64,000 nucleotides of DNA from Tropicimonas marinistellae (GCF_001509585.1 NZ_LNCI01000001.1:661312-725311), one strand, 5' to 3'; shown: positions 53,554 to 64,000, numbered from the stretch's first letter. Numbers and translations are program-made. Notes: generated by a model not told the origin, from the letters alone.

Positions 53554-53994
53554 CTACTTGCTGGCTTCCACGCGCTGACGCGCCAGCGCGCTGTCCCTGT
53601 CGTTGATGCCGAGCAGGTTTGAGACCAGCCGGATCAAGGAATCCTCCTCCTGGTCGCGAATTCCATCGGCAAGCACGACCGCCCACAGGGCTTCGACCAC
53701 CGCTGTGCGATCTTCGTAGGGGACGGCATCCTTGATTGCCCGCGTAAACCGAACCGTGTCCGGGGCTTCGGATTCGAGCGTTTCGGCCTGCCCGCGCAGC
53801 GTCGTCGCCTCGAAAGGGCCGAGCCCGTACCGGCGCATCAGAATCTTGTCGATCCTCGCGACCTCTGTCTCGGCGTAGTCGCCATCGGAGCGGGCCACAC
53901 GAACCAGGAGCGCGGTGAGAGCGAGGCGCGCATCCGGGTCGGGCAGGGTCAGCGGCGTCGGGTCGGTGAGTCGACGGAGGAGATCAGCAAACAT
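53554..53994 (-). CDS. TerB-family protein 1
   Basis: 146-residue all-helical TerB-fold protein. The family acidic sites are visible: VARSDGDYAETEVARID and LADGIRDQEED. TerB proteins bind metal ions in tellurite-resistance systems, but most TerB-like proteins have other, unknown roles, and no other ter gene is present. Starts MFADLLRRL; closely resembles the next gene upstream (MFTDLLHRL), so the pair arose by duplication. Coupled to the PhnD-like gene. Confidence 0.75.
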   Translation of the reverse strand: MFADLLRRLTDPTPLTLPDPDARLALTALLVRVARSDGDYAETEVARIDKILMRRYGLGPFEATTLRGQAETLESEAPDTVRFTRAIKDAVPYEDRTAVVEALWAVVLADGIRDQEEDSLIRLVSNLLGINDRDSALARQRVEASK

Positions 53995-54063
53995 AGCCAG
54001 CGATATATGCGTTACGGCTCGATTGGCCAATGGGGTCGTGCCGCCGCACCATCGCAGGACGCT

Positions 54064-54522
54064 TCAATCCGCGCCATCGGCTGCGCCTGTCGAGGTCACG
54101 GCTTCTTGAGCCCGCCGCGCTGCTGCGGCATCCAAACCCAGGCGGTCTGCCGCGCGCTCCAGGTACGCCTGTTCCGACGCCTTCGCGACGCCGTCGGAAA
54201 CAGCGACGCGCCACATCGCCACCAGAACGGATTCGCGGTGATCCCTGTCGAGACGTTTGCGCACCGCGGCGGCGAAACGCCCGTCCTCCGGAGCCAGCGC
54301 CTCGAGCTTCTCGCTTTCCGCACGCAGCCTCGCAGCTTCCACGGGGTTCAAGCCGTATGATGCCGCGAGAATGCGGTCAATCCGGCGGATTTCCTCGACG
54401 GCATAGAGCCCGTCCATCTTCGCCATTCGCACCAACAGGCCAGCCATGGCATGGCGGCCATCGAGCGTTGGCAGCGGTGTCGGTACGGGTGCGAAAAGGC
54501 GATGGAGAAGGTCCGTGAACAT
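54064..54522 (-). CDS. TerB-family protein 2 (paralogue)
   Basis: 152 residues, the same fold and start pattern as TerB 1: MFTDLLHRLFAP, MAKMDGLYAVEEIRRIDRIL and VSDGVAKASEQAYLERAADRLGL. The second acidic motif lacks the EED seen in paralogue 1, which may mean a different or lost metal site. ATG at 54522 chosen by match with paralogue 1; an in-frame extension upstream has no support. 69 bp separate it from TerB 1. Confidence 0.72.
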   Translation of the reverse strand: MFTDLLHRLFAPVPTPLPTLDGRHAMAGLLVRMAKMDGLYAVEEIRRIDRILAASYGLNPVEAARLRAESEKLEALAPEDGRFAAAVRKRLDRDHRESVLVAMWRVAVSDGVAKASEQAYLERAADRLGLDAAAARRAQEAVTSTGAADGAD

Positions 54523-54604
54523 AGGTGCACATATGCCGGGCCGTTGCCCCTGCATCAAGCCCGGTAGCGCGGTCATTCTGCCGTTTGTTGGCCTTGGGGA
54601 GCAG

Positions 54605-54898
54605 CTAGCCGCCGAACCCTTCGACGATAACAAGGTCGCCGTCGGCGATCGGGTCCCGAATCGCCTTTGCGGCCTGGTGGTCCGGATCGTCGTAGCAGGC
54701 CATTGCATCGGCAAAGGTGGGAAACTCGATGACAACCGTATGCGGGTGCATTTCGCCCTCCCGCACGTCGTACTGCCCGGCCCGGACGAGAAACCGCGCG
54801 CCGTAGCGGGCGAATGGCCGGGCGGCGGCCTGCTTGTACTCCTCGAAAACCCTTTGGTCCTTCACGTCGACATGCGCGACCCAGTATCCCTTGAGCAT
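54605..54898 (-). CDS. DUF1330 family protein
   Basis: 97-residue dimeric alpha/beta-barrel protein: MLKGYWVAHVDVKDQRVFEEYKQ, a long Tyr/Arg segment, HPHTVVIEFPTFADAMACYDDPDH and the end VIVEGFGG. Function of the family is unknown. GGAAGGAGATC precedes the ATG at 54898. Probably in one transcript with the genes to its right. Confidence 0.85.
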   Translation of the reverse strand: MLKGYWVAHVDVKDQRVFEEYKQAAARPFARYGARFLVRAGQYDVREGEMHPHTVVIEFPTFADAMACYDDPDHQAAKAIRDPIADGDLVIVEGFGG

Positions 54899-54924
54899 CG
54901 CCGATCTCCTTCCCTCGTTCCGGA

Positions 54925-55629
54925 CTAGCCCAGCAGGCCGGGCAAGGCAAAGATGATGTCGTCAACGGCAATCCCGCCGGGATCGGTGTTCAGTATCAGG
55001 ATACCGGCAATCTCCGCCCGGCCGGTCTGCGTGCGGTAGCCGAACTCAGAAATGCCGCGGCCCGGTTCGTGTTGCAGGCTGGCGATACGGCGGCCGTCGC
55101 GGGCGAAGAAGCGGACCTCCACATGGCCGGTGTGTACCGTCGTCGTGCCGAGGGGGGCGGGATAGCCGGCGTGCACCCGGAAGCCGACGGCCGCCTGATC
55201 GTGATCGAAGAGAATGGCCAGCGCGCCTTCGCCGCGTGCGTGCAACTCCGGGAAACCGGTTTCGCCGAGTGGGAACAAGGCGTTGGAGCCGAAGCCCCGG
55301 TGCCGCGCCACGCTGAGGTTGCGTTTTTCCGCACCGCCGGCGATTCGCAGGTTCGGGCCGTCTGGCGCGCCGTCGATATCGTCGTGGCCGGTTGCCAATG
55401 GCACGACGTCCTGGCCTGCGAACCGTTCTCCGATCCAGGCACCGCGTGCGTAAAGCGGCATGTCCAGATTGAAACCGGGCTCGTCGCGTGGCGGTAACCG
55501 CTCGAAGTCGACCACTTGAAGGAGTTCCAGGCGGAGCGCGGCATAATCCGCCGTGATCACCTGTCCGGCGTTTGCATGGGTCGCCACCATGGCCGGCAAG
55601 AGCGCCATGATCGGCCAGCGACGTTTCAT
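54925..55629 (-). CDS. Exported protein of unknown function
   Basis: 234 residues with a signal peptide (1-21, ends THANA). The remainder is beta-rich, like a secreted jelly-roll: RLELLQVVDFERLPP, LRIAGGAEKRNLSVARHRGFGSNALFPLGETGFPELHARGEG, HTGHVEVRFFARDGRRIASLQHEPG and TDPGGIAVDDIIFALP. The DDIIF end recalls choice-of-anchor/PEP-CTERM beta domains, but no anchor is present. Start overlaps the PhzF stop (ATGA). Confidence 0.6.
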   Translation of the reverse strand: MKRRWPIMALLPAMVATHANAGQVITADYAALRLELLQVVDFERLPPRDEPGFNLDMPLYARGAWIGERFAGQDVVPLATGHDDIDGAPDGPNLRIAGGAEKRNLSVARHRGFGSNALFPLGETGFPELHARGEGALAILFDHDQAAVGFRVHAGYPAPLGTTTVHTGHVEVRFFARDGRRIASLQHEPGRGISEFGYRTQTGRAEIAGILILNTDPGGIAVDDIIFALPGLLG

Positions 55630-56543
55630 GATGGGGATCGGCTTGGCACGCGGATGGTGCCGTTGCTCACGCGCACGGCACTGCCGCCAACGCGCACTTC
55701 GGCCAATTGGCCACCCTGCACGACCGTTGTGAGGGAAATGTCACTCGGGCGCCCCATCTCGACGCCTTGCGTCAGGCGCAGGTTTGTCTCCTCCTCCGGA
55801 AGCGCGCCAGCCTCCAACAGGGCGGCGGCGAGAAGCGCGCTGGCCGAGCCCGTGGCGGGGTCCTCGGGAATCCCGGCGGTCGGAGAAAACATCCGCGCCC
55901 GAAATCGGCGGTCACCGGCGGGGCTATAGAGATAGGCCGCGTCGACGCCGGCCCTCGCCATGAGGGCCGACCAGCCGGGTTCCATGGGACGCGCGGCGGT
56001 GAGCGCGTCCAAGCCGGAGACGGGAACGAAAAGGAACGCCGGACCGCCCTGATAGACACCGGGCAGGTGAGCTCCGAAGCCGATGTCCGAAGGTGCAATC
56101 CCGAGCGCCGCGGCGATGAGATCGGGAGGTGCTTCGGACATCGTGCGGTGCGGGAGGACAGGCGCCACGAATTCACCGGTTGTCACCACGCCCCGCCGGG
56201 TCAGGCGAACCGGAACCGGCCCTGCTTCCTCCTCCAGCACGAGATGATCGTCGAAGTCGCCGGCGGCGTTGCGCATTTCCGCCAGCAGCACGGCACAGCC
56301 GATCGTCGGATGGCCCGCGAATGGGATCTCTGCCGTCGGGAAGAAGATCCTGACACGCGCGGCGTTCTCCGGGTCGCGCGGTTGCATGACGAAGATCGTC
56401 TCGGAGAGGTTGAACTCCCGCGCGATGGTCTGCATCTGCGCCGTGTCGAGGTCGTCCGCGCCGAGCACCACCGCGAGCGGATTTCCGGCGTAGGGGGTGT
56501 CCGTGAACACGTCGAGCGTGTGGAATGTCAGCGCGTCATACAT
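55626..56543 (-). CDS. PhzF-family isomerase-like protein
   Basis: 305 residues of the diaminopimelate-epimerase-like PhzF fold. FHTLDVFTDTPYAGNPLAVV start, catalytic Glu in REFNLSETIFV, FPTAEIPFAGHPTIG, and GIPEDPATGSASALLAA. Most relatives outside phenazine producers have no known substrate, and no phz genes are here. ATG at 56541-56543 by fold start; the upstream extension is non-coding in look. Coupled to the exported protein gene by a 4-bp overlap. Confidence 0.85.
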   Translation of the reverse strand: MYDALTFHTLDVFTDTPYAGNPLAVVLGADDLDTAQMQTIAREFNLSETIFVMQPRDPENAARVRIFFPTAEIPFAGHPTIGCAVLLAEMRNAAGDFDDHLVLEEEAGPVPVRLTRRGVVTTGEFVAPVLPHRTMSEAPPDLIAAALGIAPSDIGFGAHLPGVYQGGPAFLFVPVSGLDALTAARPMEPGWSALMARAGVDAAYLYSPAGDRRFRARMFSPTAGIPEDPATGSASALLAAALLEAGALPEEETNLRLTQGVEMGRPSDISLTTVVQGGQLAEVRVGGSAVRVSNGTIRVPSRSPS

Positions 56544-56757
56544 GGTTGGCGGCCCCATCGGCTGGTGTTGCCGGCCGACCCTGTCCCATGCATCGGCACA
56601 TGTAAACATCGCCGGGGCGCTCCCGCCCGGGCGCGTACCATCAAAGATGGCACGATCCCGGTTGGGCCGGGCCGCGCGCATTGCGCGCGGCGGCGCGGAT
56701 GGAGAGTTTCATGCCAGACGCGGAAGCCCTCGACCAATCCGGCCGGCGGCGAAAGCC

Positions 56758-58401
<1,644 letters not shown>

Positions 58402-58610
58402 AGTCGGCCGACCCCCCGTGATTTCGTTGGATTCCCGTGCGGAGAATCGCCAGTTTCAGCAGCCAAGATGCGCCCGAAAAAACGCACCATCACGGGACTC
58501 AGAGTTTAAAGGATTCGCCGTGATGGGGCAACAGCACCTCTAGATGCTGTTGCTGGATTCTTGGTTTATGCAAAGCCTTGTGGCCCGTGGGTCGCGTCTT
58601 TGCGCCGAAC

Positions 58611-58976
58611 CTACTCGGCCACCTGTGGCACGAGCGGTGCGTCGCCAACGGGTGCGGGTGGCAGCAGGTCGTCCGCGGCGGGCGCCTCGGGGGCCGGTGT
58701 CTCCACCACCTCGGGCTGGTCGGTAATTCGGTCCACCACGGAGGTGTTCTCGGAATTCGCGGCCGCAAGGATCGTGAGCGTGATCGAGGTCACAATGAAC
58801 CCGATGGCGAAAAGCCAGGTGAGTTTGCCGAGCGCGGTCGCGGCCGCGCGGCCCGACATGACGCCGCCCCCGCCGCCGCCCATGCCCAGGCCGCCCCCTT
58901 CGGATCGCTGAAGCAGCACGATGCCGATCAGGCTCAGAGCCAGAATCAGGTGGACGATCAGGATGACGTTTTCCAT
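58611..58976 (-). CDS. secG: Preprotein translocase subunit SecG
   Basis: Membrane subunit of the SecYEG channel. 121 residues, two transmembrane helices (about 3-21 and 50-70) joined by the Gly-rich loop [23 protein letters not shown], then a longer Pro/Ala/Glu tail (80-121) than in E. coli. ATG at 58974-58976. Upstream of pyrG; a CAACAGCA/TGCTGTTG stem at 58529-58552 lies between them. Confidence 0.93.
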   Translation of the reverse strand: MENVILIVHLILALSLIGIVLLQRSEGGGLGMGGGGGGVMSGRAAATALGKLTWLFAIGFIVTSITLTILAAANSENTSVVDRITDQPEVVETPAPEAPAADDLLPPAPVGDAPLVPQVAE

Positions 58977-59161
58977 GCGTGGGGGCCTCGAATTCGGATG
59001 CGCGGTATCTAATGGGAAGCCTCCGCGCCCGCAACCCCCAGCACGGTGCAATGGGATGTGCGCACCGGAGCCTGTCGGCCGATGCGGCAGATTGGTGGTT
59101 TGCGCGGCGGGCGCGGCCCGTTATACCGGCGCGGGTTTTCCAGCCAGCCGAGGAGAGGATA

Positions 59162-60454
59162 ATGGCCAATGTCGTCGTGGTCGGCGCCCAATGGGGCGAC
59201 GAAGGGAAGGGCAAGATCGTCGATTGGCTCTCCGAACGGGCCGATGTGATCGCGCGCTTCCAGGGCGGTCACAATGCCGGGCACACATTGGTGATCGACG
59301 GCGAGGTCTTCAAGCTGTCGCTGCTTCCCTCGGGCATCGTGCGCAAGGGCAAGATCTCGGTGATCGGGAATGGCGTCGTGCTCGACCCGTGGGCGCTGGT
59401 GGAAGAAATCTCCCGGCTTGCGAACCAGGGCGTCGAGGTCACTCCCGACAACCTGATGATCGCGGAGAACACGCCACTCATCCTGCCGCTGCATGGCGAG
59501 CTGGACCGTGGCCGGGAAGCGCAGAATTCGGTTGCCAAGATCGGTACCACGGGGCGCGGTATTGGGCCGGCCTACGAGGACAAGGTCGGCCGCCGGGTGA
59601 TCCGCGTCGCCGATCTGGCCGACGATGCGACGCTGGAGACCCGCGTTGGGCGACTCCTGGTGCATCACGATGCGCTTCGCCGGGGGCTGGGGCTGCCGCC
59701 GGTGGATGCCGCCAAACTACTGGCCGACCTTCGGGAGATCGCGCCGAAGGTCCTGCCCTTCGCCAAGCCGGTCTGGCGCGAGATGAATACCGCGCGCAAG
59801 GCGGGCAAGCGGATCCTCTTCGAGGGGGCGCAGGGCTCGCTGCTCGACGTGGATTTCGGCACCTATCCCTTCGTGACCTCCTCGACCACGATTTCCGGAT
59901 CCGCCGCCTCGGGCACCGGCATGGGGCCCGGGTCCATCGACTTCGTGCTCGGCATCGTCAAGGCCTATACCACGCGCGTCGGCGAAGGCCCCTTTGCCTG
60001 CGAACTCTTTGACGAGGTGGGCGAGCATCTTGCCACCGTTGGCCGCGAGAAGGGGACGGTCACCGGCAGATCGCGACGCTGTGGATGGTTCGATGCCGTT
60101 CTTGTGCGGCAGACCTGCGCGCTTTCCGGCGTTAATGGCATTGCGTTGACCAAACTCGACGTGCTGGACGGGCTGAAGGAGCTGAAGATCTGTACCGGCT
60201 ATGACCTGGACGGCAAGCACCTGGACTATCTCCCCACGGCGGCCGATCAACAAGCTCGCGTAACTCCCATCTACGAGACGATGGAGGGGTGGAGCGAAAG
60301 CACGGCCGGTGCCCGCAGCTGGGCAGACCTACCGGGAGCGGCGGTGAAATATGTGCGCCGAATCGAAGAACTGATCGATTGCCCGGTTGCCCTGCTGTCT
60401 ACCTCTCCAGAGCGTGACGACACGATACTCGTCACCGACCCATTCGCAGACTGA
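59162..60454 (+). CDS. purA: Adenylosuccinate synthetase
   Basis: First committed step to AMP: IMP plus aspartate and GTP. 430 residues; P-loop [12 protein letters not shown], catalytic Asp13 and His41 equivalents in this start and in [10 protein letters not shown], the [17 protein letters not shown] site, and [31 protein letters not shown] precedes the ATG; an earlier in-frame start at 58979 lacks a site. Divergent from secG-pyrG. Confidence 0.97.
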   Translation: MANVVVVGAQWGDEGKGKIVDWLSERADVIARFQGGHNAGHTLVIDGEVFKLSLLPSGIVRKGKISVIGNGVVLDPWALVEEISRLANQGVEVTPDNLMIAENTPLILPLHGELDRGREAQNSVAKIGTTGRGIGPAYEDKVGRRVIRVADLADDATLETRVGRLLVHHDALRRGLGLPPVDAAKLLADLREIAPKVLPFAKPVWREMNTARKAGKRILFEGAQGSLLDVDFGTYPFVTSSTTISGSAASGTGMGPGSIDFVLGIVKAYTTRVGEGPFACELFDEVGEHLATVGREKGTVTGRSRRCGWFDAVLVRQTCALSGVNGIALTKLDVLDGLKELKICTGYDLDGKHLDYLPTAADQQARVTPIYETMEGWSESTAGARSWADLPGAAVKYVRRIEELIDCPVALLSTSPERDDTILVTDPFAD

Positions 60455-60469
60455 CGACGGGGTGGCGCC

Positions 60470-60739
60470 ATGGCACTGAGCTACAAGGCACGCCGGCGGC
60501 TGTCGCTTCTGATACTGGTCGTTGGGCTCCCGGCATATATCATCGCGGCCTGGGTTCTGTTGAGCTGGCTCGACCGTCCATCGGTGATCGTCGAAGTCCT
60601 CGTGTATCTCCTGCTGGGTATCGCCTGGGCGCTTCCTTTCCGGTTCATCTTCCGCGGTGTCGGCAAGGCAGACCCCAACTCCACCGCCACTGACACGCAG
60701 GACGGTGCGGACAGCACACGGCATCCGCCCGAGGACTAG
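60470..60739 (+). CDS. DUF2842 membrane protein
   Basis: 89-residue membrane protein, two transmembrane helices (about 10-31 and 38-60), basic N-terminus (ALSYKARRRLSLLILVVGLP) and an acidic disordered tail. The family is unknown in function and common in alphaproteobacteria. 15 bp after purA, probably cotranscribed. Confidence 0.85.
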   Translation: MALSYKARRRLSLLILVVGLPAYIIAAWVLLSWLDRPSVIVEVLVYLLLGIAWALPFRFIFRGVGKADPNSTATDTQDGADSTRHPPED

Positions 60740-60758
60740 CCACAAGCCCCCCAAACCA

Positions 60759-60789
60759 ATGGCGCGGCGGCCAGTTGGGCCACCGCGCC
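60759..60789. terminator. Inverted repeat between convergent genes
   Basis: TGGCGCGG ... CCGCGCCA (8 bp) enclosing GGCC-AGTTG-GGCC (4 bp), so a long two-part stem. No T-run on either side. Its place between the ends of two convergent transcripts suggests a bidirectional terminator. Confidence 0.5.
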
Positions 60790-60924
60790 AATGAGAGCGA
60801 AGGTAGTTTCTGAGGGGCGTAGAGCTGGGCCCTCGGCTGTCCGGTTCGGCGATGCGACCCGGAGACGAGGTCCCTCGGCGGTTGCCGTGCCCCTGAACTC
60901 GTTACGGAACGGAGTTGCAGGGAG

Positions 60925-63900
60925 TCAGAGAACCGCCCTGCGTTCCTCCGGTTTGTATCGCGAGCTTTGCGAAAGCGTGAATTGACCCCGGTCGAGCTTC
61001 TGGATCTTTCCCTGCCGCAGAAGCTGGCCGAATGTCCGCAAGCTGTCCTCGCGCCGCAGTTTCTCCTGACCGTCGAGCTGCCGTACGACATTCATGATCT
61101 GCGGATGTGAGAAGTGCGGCCGCCCCTCGACATAGGACGTGTAGGCGGCAGCGCATTCCAGCAGTTCTTCCAGGCCGGCCGCGCCCATCCGTTCGGCAAA
61201 GTCGTCGAACGTGGTGCTTTCGGCCAGAATTTCGGCAGCTTCGCTGTCGCTTGTCGGCTTTGCGGGTTCACTTCCGGCGTGAGTAACGTCGGCTGTGTCG
61301 GGCTCGTCGTCCCAGTTTGTGACCACGCGCCGCGGACGCACAGGCGCGGTCGAGCGCTCGTGCGCCGGCTTGCGCGTTTCTGCTTCGGGCGTGTCGACGC
61401 GCTGTTCCGATACAAGCATCAGAGGTGCGACGCGGGGGCGTTCGCGCCCTTCGCCACTCGCGCCAGCCGGGCGCTCTCCCGTAGCTGCGCTCACCGGACG
61501 ACGCGGACGAACCGGCGTGCTGCGTTCCGCTGCGTCACTGCGCCGGCGAAGCGGAACGGCGCCTTCGGTGTCGCGGGTGGCTTCCGTATCGGCCGGTGCG
61601 TCGGCGTTTCGAAGGCTCTTGCGACCGGCGTCGGTGGAAGAGGCTGTTTTCGGCTCGTCAAGCAACGTGGGCTTTGGCGTGTGTGGGCGCACGACCTCTG
61701 CAAGATCCTTGCGATAAGGCTCGGCCTCGCGCTCTTCGGAATTGCGCGCGGTCGGACCCTCGGCTTTCGTGGCCGCCACGGCCGCTTTCAGATGCTCGAT
61801 TGCCGACCGCCGCCGCTGCATCTCGGCGCCGGCGAGCTTGCTGTTGGTCTCGTCGAGCAGGCGTTCAAGCTTGGAATCGTCCTCGCCGTTCTGTTCGAGT
61901 GCCAGCGCGCGGCGTTCGGCAGCGGCTTCTGCGCGGCTGGCGTCTTCCGTGGCCTGCGCGAGCTGTGCAACCGTCGCCTGGACGGGATCGACGTCCGTGT
62001 CTGTGTCGCTTCCGTCGTGCGCGTCGTCGAACGTCTCGTCGTCGGGGATCCGGCTTGAGGCGTCGAGCATGAGCGCAACGGCTTCTTCGGGGTCCGGAAC
62101 GACGCGGGTTTCCGCGATCTCATCCTCCTGCCCGGGCTCCTCCGCTTCAGCTTCTTCCGCGATTGGCGCGGCGTCTTCGTGTTCGTCGGACGCGAGGTCG
62201 CCGCTATCGACGAGGAGATCGTCCTCGGGTTCCAACGCGCCAGCCTGATCGATTTCGGAGTCAGCGTCCTCCAGTTCATCGGTAAGGAGCAACGTATCGA
62301 CTTCTTCTGCGACCGCATCCACGTCATCGTGCGCAGCATCTTCCGATGCGATGTCTTCGGGCGCTTCGTCTTCAGCGTCTGCGACTGCCTCGAGGATCGC
62401 CATGGCATCCGCCGTCGCTTCGGCCGCCTCGTCGGTCGCGGCTTCGGCCTCCAGCGACGCCTCGGCAAGTGCTGCCATGGCTTCTTCGCTGCTCTGCGCT
62501 TCGCGTGACGCAATTTCTTCCAAGTCGGCGCTCATCTCGCGCTCAACTTCCTCGAGTTCGCGCAGAAGCTCGGCTTCGTCATCCTCTGTTGGAAGATCGT
62601 CGGTGTCATGCGCGATCGCTTCGCCGGTCTCCGGGGTTTCGTCATCGGGTACCTGATCGGTGTCGGCCGCGTGGAGCGCCTCCGACTGGGCAATCGTCTC
62701 TTCGTTTTCAGCAACGTCCGTCGGCTCGACGACCGAGTCGGCCGGGACGGAAACCTCTTCCGCGGCTGCCTGCTCGTCATTGTCCGTGGGCGCGTCAGAG
62801 CTTTCCGGCTGCGCCTCGGCGGTTTCGGCTGTCTCGGCGTGATCGTCGCGCCGCCCAACTCCGCTCAAGGCCGCGCGCAAAGAGGCCATCAGCGACGTCT
62901 TGCGGACGCGGATAACGCGGCCGGACGGGGCCTCCTCCTCTGCTTCGGCCTCTGCTTCGGCGGTTTCCGGTTCGGTGCTCTCCGCAGCATCGTCGTCGTC
63001 CTGAGCTTCGGCCTCGGCGCTCGCGGTCAGTTCGGCAACCGTCCTGGCGATGTCGTTCACCTCGTCGGCCGTGGCCTCCGGTTGATCCGCTTCCTCAGCG
63101 ACGTCGCCGTCATCGGCTTCCGCATCTTTCGCCGCGTCCTGAGCTTCCAGGGCGGACAGCACGTCGTCCATCGATTCAGACTCGTCCTCGGTCGCCAGTA
63201 CGTCCGGCTCGAGTTCGTCGTCCTCGGATTCAGCGGCATCCCCCGATGCAGTGGCGGCGACACTCGGTGCGGCGTCGGCAAACACCTGAGTCCAGTCGAC
63301 GGCAGAACTTTCTTCCGTTTCGTCGGCGTGCGGTTCCGGCGGCGTCTCGTCGAAGGCGCCGTATTCGCCGACAGGCTGACTTTCGGAATATGCGTCGAGT
63401 TCTTCGCTCGAAACGGCATCTTCCTGATCCGGTTCGGCGACGTACGCGGGTTCCTGCTCGACCGTCTCGGCCTCGGGTTCGGGCTGTTCGGCGACTTCCG
63501 CTTCGAAAGGCGCAGTTTCCGCAACGAAGGCGTCTGCGGGCTCCTGCTCGAAGGTTGCGACCTCGGGTTCGGGCTGTTCGGCGGTTTCCGCCTCGAAGGG
63601 CGCGGTCTCGGCGACGAAGTCGTCTTCGGGCTCCGGCTCGAAGGTCTCGGCCTCGGGTTCGGGTTGCTCGGCGGCCTCCGCTTCGAAAGGCGCGGTCTCC
63701 GCAACGAAGTCGTCTGCGGGCGCCTGCTCGAAGGTCGCGGCCTCGGGTTCGGGCTGCTCGGCGGCTTCCGGTTCGAAGGGCGCTGTCTCCGCGACGAACG
63801 CGGCTGCGGGCTCCTGCTCGAAGGTCTCGGCCTCGGGTTCGGGCAACTCGGCGACTTCCGGTTCGAAAGGAACGGTCTCCGCGACGAAGTCGTCTTCGGG

Positions 63901-64000
63901 CTCCTGCTCGAAGGTCTCGGTCACGGCTTCGGGCAGTTCGGCGGTTTCCGGTTCGAAAGGCGCGGTCTCCGCGACGAAGTCGTCTGCGGGTTCCTGCTCG
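60925..64000 (-). CDS. Very acidic repeat-rich protein (5' end outside window)
   Basis: At least 1025 residues, open to the right edge. The N-terminal visible part holds a 30-residue repeat (6 or more copies). The middle (roughly from 63.4 to 61.9 kb) is low-complexity Glu/Asp/Ala, with a basic island RVIRVRKTSLMASLRAALSG. A Ser/Arg-rich linker (61.7-61.4 kb) follows. The C-terminal about 110 residues form an ordered, conserved-looking domain (TTFDDFAERMGAAGLEELLEC, GRPHFSHPQIMNVV, TFGQLLRQGKIQKLDRGQF). I do not recognise the domain. No signal peptide can be judged because the start is missing. Converges on the purA transcript. Confidence 0.75.
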   Translation of the reverse strand, partial: EQEPADDFVAETAPFEPETAELPEAVTETFEQEPEDDFVAETVPFEPEVAELPEPEAETFEQEPAAAFVAETAPFEPEAAEQPEPEAATFEQAPADDFVAETAPFEAEAAEQPEPEAETFEPEPEDDFVAETAPFEAETAEQPEPEVATFEQEPADAFVAETAPFEAEVAEQPEPEAETVEQEPAYVAEPDQEDAVSSEELDAYSESQPVGEYGAFDETPPEPHADETEESSAVDWTQVFADAAPSVAATASGDAAESEDDELEPDVLATEDESESMDDVLSALEAQDAAKDAEADDGDVAEEADQPEATADEVNDIARTVAELTASAEAEAQDDDDAAESTEPETAEAEAEAEEEAPSGRVIRVRKTSLMASLRAALSGVGRRDDHAETAETAEAQPESSDAPTDNDEQAAAEEVSVPADSVVEPTDVAENEETIAQSEALHAADTDQVPDDETPETGEAIAHDTDDLPTEDDEAELLRELEEVEREMSADLEEIASREAQSSEEAMAALAEASLEAEAATDEAAEATADAMAILEAVADAEDEAPEDIASEDAAHDDVDAVAEEVDTLLLTDELEDADSEIDQAGALEPEDDLLVDSGDLASDEHEDAAPIAEEAEAEEPGQEDEIAETRVVPDPEEAVALMLDASSRIPDDETFDDAHDGSDTDTDVDPVQATVAQLAQATEDASRAEAAAERRALALEQNGEDDSKLERLLDETNSKLAGAEMQRRRSAIEHLKAAVAATKAEGPTARNSEEREAEPYRKDLAEVVRPHTPKPTLLDEPKTASSTDAGRKSLRNADAPADTEATRDTEGAVPLRRRSDAAERSTPVRPRRPVSAATGERPAGASGEGRERPRVAPLMLVSEQRVDTPEAETRKPAHERSTAPVRPRRVVTNWDDEPDTADVTHAGSEPAKPTSDSEAAEILAESTTFDDFAERMGAAGLEELLECAAAYTSYVEGRPHFSHPQIMNVVRQLDGQEKLRREDSLRTFGQLLRQGKIQKLDRGQFTLSQSSRYKPEERRAVL
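63460..63999 (-). repeat. 90-bp tandem repeats in the acidic protein gene
   Basis: Six consecutive in-frame 90-bp units encode EQEPADDFVAETAPFEPEAA-type repeats with a Glu/Pro spacer; units are close but not identical (for example APADDF, PAAAF, PEDDF variants) and continue beyond base 64000. A partial degenerate copy follows at 63459 and below. Copy number probably varies between strains. Confidence 0.9.

Noticed and set aside
53554..54522. Tellurite-resistance operon
   Set aside because: Only TerB-like genes are present; terA, terC, terD and terZ are missing, so no resistance function is claimed.
55626..56543. Phenazine biosynthesis gene phzF
   Set aside because: No other phenazine genes; PhzF-like proteins are widespread with other roles, so the gene symbol is not used.
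63460..63999. CRISPR-like array
   Set aside because: The repeats are contiguous 90-bp coding units in frame with a long ORF, without unique spacers.

Overview
The window looks like chromosomal DNA from an alphaproteobacterium of the Rhodobacteraceae (Rhodobacterales). The evidence is the high G+C content, the irr / fabA-fabB-fabI locus, the ybeZ(phoH)-ybeY-corC-lnt cluster followed by metK behind a SAM/SAH riboswitch (a class known from Rhodobacterales), a complete phaZ / phaC-phaP-phaR polyhydroxyalkanoate locus with PhaR-type operators, and small family proteins such as DUF2842 and DUF2237. I see no rRNA, tRNA, CRISPR array, insertion sequence, integrase or phage gene. This is core chromosome with short accessory insertions.

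Layout. 1-3.1 kb: unsaturated fatty-acid genes fabA-fabB-fabI, leftward and divergent from the Fur-family regulator irr. 3.2-5.5 kb: a purine/uracil-type permease and a conserved glycosyltransferase-like gene. 5.7-14 kb: miaB, a small periplasmic protein, the phoH-ybeY-corC-lnt operon, the riboswitch-controlled metK, and trmB behind a hairpin-rich leader. 14-21 kb: two aldo-keto reductases around aroA, a GFA-family protein and cmk, then rpsA with a strong terminator. 21.5-26.4 kb: ihfB, lapA, trpF and trpB, with a GNAT gene and a tannase-family esterase placed between the two trp genes. 26.8-31.3 kb: a secreted PepSY-like protein, a membrane-tethered LuxR-type regulator, DUF2237, pth, a small monooxygenase-fold protein, rplY, and a phasin-like gene behind a perfect FNR-type box. 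32-37.3 kb: gap, rpe, a Tat-exported metallo-hydrolase, and a tightly coupled redoxin-gph-HAD trio. 37.3-40.3 kb: a YbaY-META two-domain secreted protein, an Rrf2 Fe-S regulator preceded by NsrR-like and FNR-like sites, and a SLAC1/TehA-type channel. 40.3-44.8 kb: the PHA locus. 44.9-52.7 kb: a LysR regulator, a DegT-family aminotransferase, and a leftward cluster of a polar amino-acid ABC transporter with a glutamine-synthetase-like ligase and a class-I glutamine amidotransferase. 52.8-56.5 kb: a PhnD-like protein coupled to two TerB paralogues, DUF1330, a secreted unknown and a PhzF-family protein. 56.8-60.7 kb: secG-pyrG, divergent from purA-DUF2842. 60.9-64 kb: a very acidic, repeat-rich protein running off the right edge.

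The genes fall into a few working units: membrane lipid synthesis under an iron-linked neighbour; ribosome and membrane maturation with SAM supply feeding the methyltransferases; carbon storage as PHA granules with autoregulated phasin expression; and import of a nitrogenous compound linked to gamma-glutamyl chemistry. Oxygen and nitric-oxide sensing is suggested at two promoters by FNR-like and NsrR-like boxes. Nothing here is clearly a new defence or mobile system. The best leads for new biology are the metK-trmB leader RNA, the ABC / GS-like / amidotransferase cluster, the TerB-TerB-PhnD unit, the cysteine-less tannase and the acidic repeat protein.
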